Source of the DNA: Acidicapsa dinghuensis
GTDB lineage: Bacteria; Acidobacteriota; Terriglobia; Terriglobales; Acidobacteriaceae
Length of the DNA stretch: 64,000 nucleotides
Assembly: GCF_025685685.1 (NCBI RefSeq)
Contig: NZ_JAGSYH010000011.1
Span: 55,018-119,017 of the forward strand
Reading direction: 5' to 3'
In this document: positions 62,475 to 64,000 of the stretch, in pieces
Layout of the letters: every line of letters begins with the position of its first letter
Position numbering within the stretch: position 1 is the first letter of the stretch
Translations under genes and position numbers: made by a program
Notes under the pieces: model-generated
Databases searched by the model: none
Told to the model about the DNA's origin: nothing
Seen by the model: the letters and a program-made list of their open reading frames with translations, nothing else

Positions 62475-62774
62475 AACAAAACGTCTCCGAATCTAAAATG
62501 CGCGAAGCCGTGGTTCGCGGAACTGGGCTAGCCAGGGCTTTGCCGGGCCTGCGATGCCGGAAAGCGAATGGAAGTTGCCAGTTGTCATTAGCTCTGTTGA
62601 GTGTAAATCACAAAACCGGGAAAGTTGGGGATAGATTTTCACCGAAAAAATATCGAACGAGGGCGAAAGCGGCTTTGGGCGCCCAACCCGCAAAGGCTTT
62701 TATTAATGATGGCTCGCGGGTGCGGTCTGCTACACTTTGAGGCCACTTCCTTATGCCAAGTGGAGACGCGACCA
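62475..62774. other. Intergenic region
   Basis: 300 bases between the divergent DUF882 gene and a small hypothetical gene. No gene or clear motif is seen. GGAG stands nine bases before the next ATG. Confidence 0.4.
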
Positions 62775-63146
62775 ATGCCCGTCAGATTTGATCAAATCGG
62801 CAAAGTCAATCAGGCCCTTGTACTCGCCATCAAGAACGGTGAGACGATGGTTATGGGGTACGCACTTACGGAATATCAGCACGATACCGCCTTTAACTAC
62901 GACTTGAGCTTTGGCGTGTACGGAATCACAAACAAAAAACCGCTTGCGGGAACCTATGTCGGGACAAAATATTATTGCTACAAGTCTGTTAGCGAGATCG
63001 ATATGGCAAAGCGTATCGTGCACATTCACGATCGTTTGGACTCTACTAGTCCGCAGACTTTCTATCGCTTGATCCACACATCCGGCCAGCCAGGTCTACG
63101 CGACAATTCATACAGTCATTGCGATTTGATCACTGACATTCCGTAG
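62775..63146 (+). CDS. Small protein of unknown function
   Basis: Protein of 123 residues without signal peptide or membrane segment. It begins MPVRFDQIGKVNQALVLAI and has a mixed alpha/beta appearance with several aromatic residues (YVGTKYYCYKSV). The frame is open 50 codons further upstream, but that part has the composition of non-coding sequence and the ATG at 62775 has GGAG at a good distance. I recognise no family. It lies convergent with recR. Confidence 0.55.
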   Translation: MPVRFDQIGKVNQALVLAIKNGETMVMGYALTEYQHDTAFNYDLSFGVYGITNKKPLAGTYVGTKYYCYKSVSEIDMAKRIVHIHDRLDSTSPQTFYRLIHTSGQPGLRDNSYSHCDLITDIP

Positions 63147-63180
63147 AGATCCACGGCAGGTGAGCGGTGCGGAGTTGAGT

Positions 63181-63780
63181 CTATAGCTCCCGACGGCCTT
63201 CGAGCGAGCGGGCCATAGTGACTTCATCAGCGTATTCGATATCGCTGCCCGCAGGAACGCCCGTGGCGATGCGGGTGATGCGAATTGGATGGCTGCGGAG
63301 GGCGGTGGCGATCCAGTTCGCGGTGGCTTCGCCTTCGAGAGTGGGGCTGGTGGCGAGGATGACTTCATCAATGCCGCCGCTCTCCACGCGAGAGATGAGA
63401 TTGGCAGTGCGGAGCTGATCGGGGCCTACGCCATGGAGCGGTGAGAGAGTGCCATGGAGGACATGGTAAACGCCGTTGTAGTTGCGCGTGCGCTCGATGG
63501 CAGCGATGCTGGTGGCTTCTTCGACGACGCAGACGAGGTGTTGATTGCGGGTGGGGCTGGAGCAGTAGACGCAGGGATCAATGTCGGTGACGTTATTGCA
63601 GATGGAACAGAGGCGCAGGCTGGCCTTGAGCTCGCGAACTGCGTCGGCGAGGGCGGCGGCGTCTTCGTTGCTGGAGCGCAGGATATGGAAGGCGTAGCGC
63701 TGGGCGGATTTTGTGCCAACACCGGGAAGCTTTTTGAGCTCTTCGATGAGGCGAGCCATCGGCTCGGCATAGCGGGACAT
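63181..63780 (-). CDS. recR: Recombination protein RecR
   Basis: DNA-binding ring protein of 199 residues that works with RecO in the RecFOR repair pathway, loading RecA on gapped DNA. Seen: helix-hairpin-helix LPGVGTKSAQRYAFH (18-32), a four-cysteine zinc finger with Cys58, Cys61, Cys70 and Cys73, and a Toprim domain starting VCVVEEATSIAAIERT. The ATG at 63780 (MSRYAEPMARLIEELKKLPG) is the standard start; the 25 extra codons upstream are not like the family. Confidence 0.96.
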   Translation of the reverse strand: MSRYAEPMARLIEELKKLPGVGTKSAQRYAFHILRSSNEDAAALADAVRELKASLRLCSICNNVTDIDPCVYCSSPTRNQHLVCVVEEATSIAAIERTRNYNGVYHVLHGTLSPLHGVGPDQLRTANLISRVESGGIDEVILATSPTLEGEATANWIATALRSHPIRITRIATGVPAGSDIEYADEVTMARSLEGRREL

Positions 63781-63931
63781 GGGTCTAGGGTATAGGAATG
63801 GAAACGGGGGCGATAGAGAAGTCCGAGGTGCGACGGTTGCCAGCGAGCGATGCACCGGTGACGATAAGCCGACTTTCTATGAGCAGGTCACTGGTGTCAA
63901 GTTTCATTCCTTATCAGGGTTTTTGCTTTTG

Positions 63932-64000
63932 ATGTTGCGGTTGTTGTTGCTCTCTACCTTGTTTCTATTCGCACTCTTGATGAGCTGTGTTGGAGCAGGC
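63932..64000 (+). CDS. Lipoprotein, N-terminal fragment (cut by window edge)
   Basis: The first 23 residues of a gene that runs past the window edge. They read MLRLLLLSTLFLFALLMSCVGAG, a typical lipoprotein signal peptide with lipobox LMSC and Cys19 as lipidation site. Nothing can be said of the mature protein. Confidence 0.5.
   Translation, partial: MLRLLLLSTLFLFALLMSCVGAG

Noticed and set aside
1..64000. CRISPR arrays, rRNA genes, complete tRNA genes, insertion sequences
   Set aside because: I saw no regularly spaced repeats, rRNA sequence, full tRNA cloverleaf or transposase anywhere in the window.

Overview
The window looks like a chromosomal piece from the phylum Acidobacteriota, most likely family Acidobacteriaceae (Granulicella/Terriglobus/Edaphobacter-like). 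The evidence is two very large Oar-like TonB-dependent receptors with an N-terminal carboxypeptidase-regulatory domain, an acidobacterial-type ECF sigma factor beside a propeller/kinase protein, a giant SBBP/NHL-repeat protein, and a CRTAC1 (FG-GAP + ASPIC/UnbV) protein. The genus is inference.

Region 1 (1-13826) is an accessory block. It holds the end of an MFS transporter, an ArsR regulator with an AlkA-like DNA glycosylase, then a plus-strand run: isochorismatase-like hydrolase, two short-chain dehydrogenases, a complete RND tripartite efflux pump, a PEP-mutase/isocitrate-lyase-like enzyme and an epoxide-hydrolase-like enzyme. It ends in a gene-poor stretch closed by the 3' half of a tRNA-Arg(CCU) without its 5' half. 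That is the footprint of an element integrated at the 3' end of a tRNA, and its polarity places the element to the left.

Region 2 (13984-32829) has small membrane proteins, an Oar-like receptor with a TPR protein and a CRTAC1 protein, a sensor that joins a periplasmic propeller to a cytoplasmic Ser/Thr kinase, its tail-to-tail ECF sigma factor, and secreted proteins. Region 3 (32919-46723) looks like a mannoside locus: receptor, divergent membrane-anchored winged-helix regulator, GH38-like alpha-mannosidase, DeoR regulator, RhaT-type transporter, ROK sugar kinase and a long mannose-6-phosphate isomerase. Together they could import, cut, phosphorylate and isomerise mannose.

Region 4 (46843-52652) is a surface-polysaccharide cluster: Wzz, glycosyltransferase 9, a decayed gene, an O-antigen polymerase/ligase and two GT2 transferases. 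Region 5 (52653-64000) has small enzymes, a DUF4097 protein, a cluster of parS-like palindromes, a stand-alone reverse transcriptase, a fused ABC importer, a CheY-like regulator, a DUF882 peptidase, RecR and the start of a lipoprotein.

The most exciting item is the reverse transcriptase at 55516-56952. It resembles the defence-associated DRT2/UG2 group, and a run of five hairpins lies just upstream on the same strand, inside a stop-free frame of 55 codons. This fits the template RNA of such systems, in which rolling reverse transcription creates a concatemeric gene.
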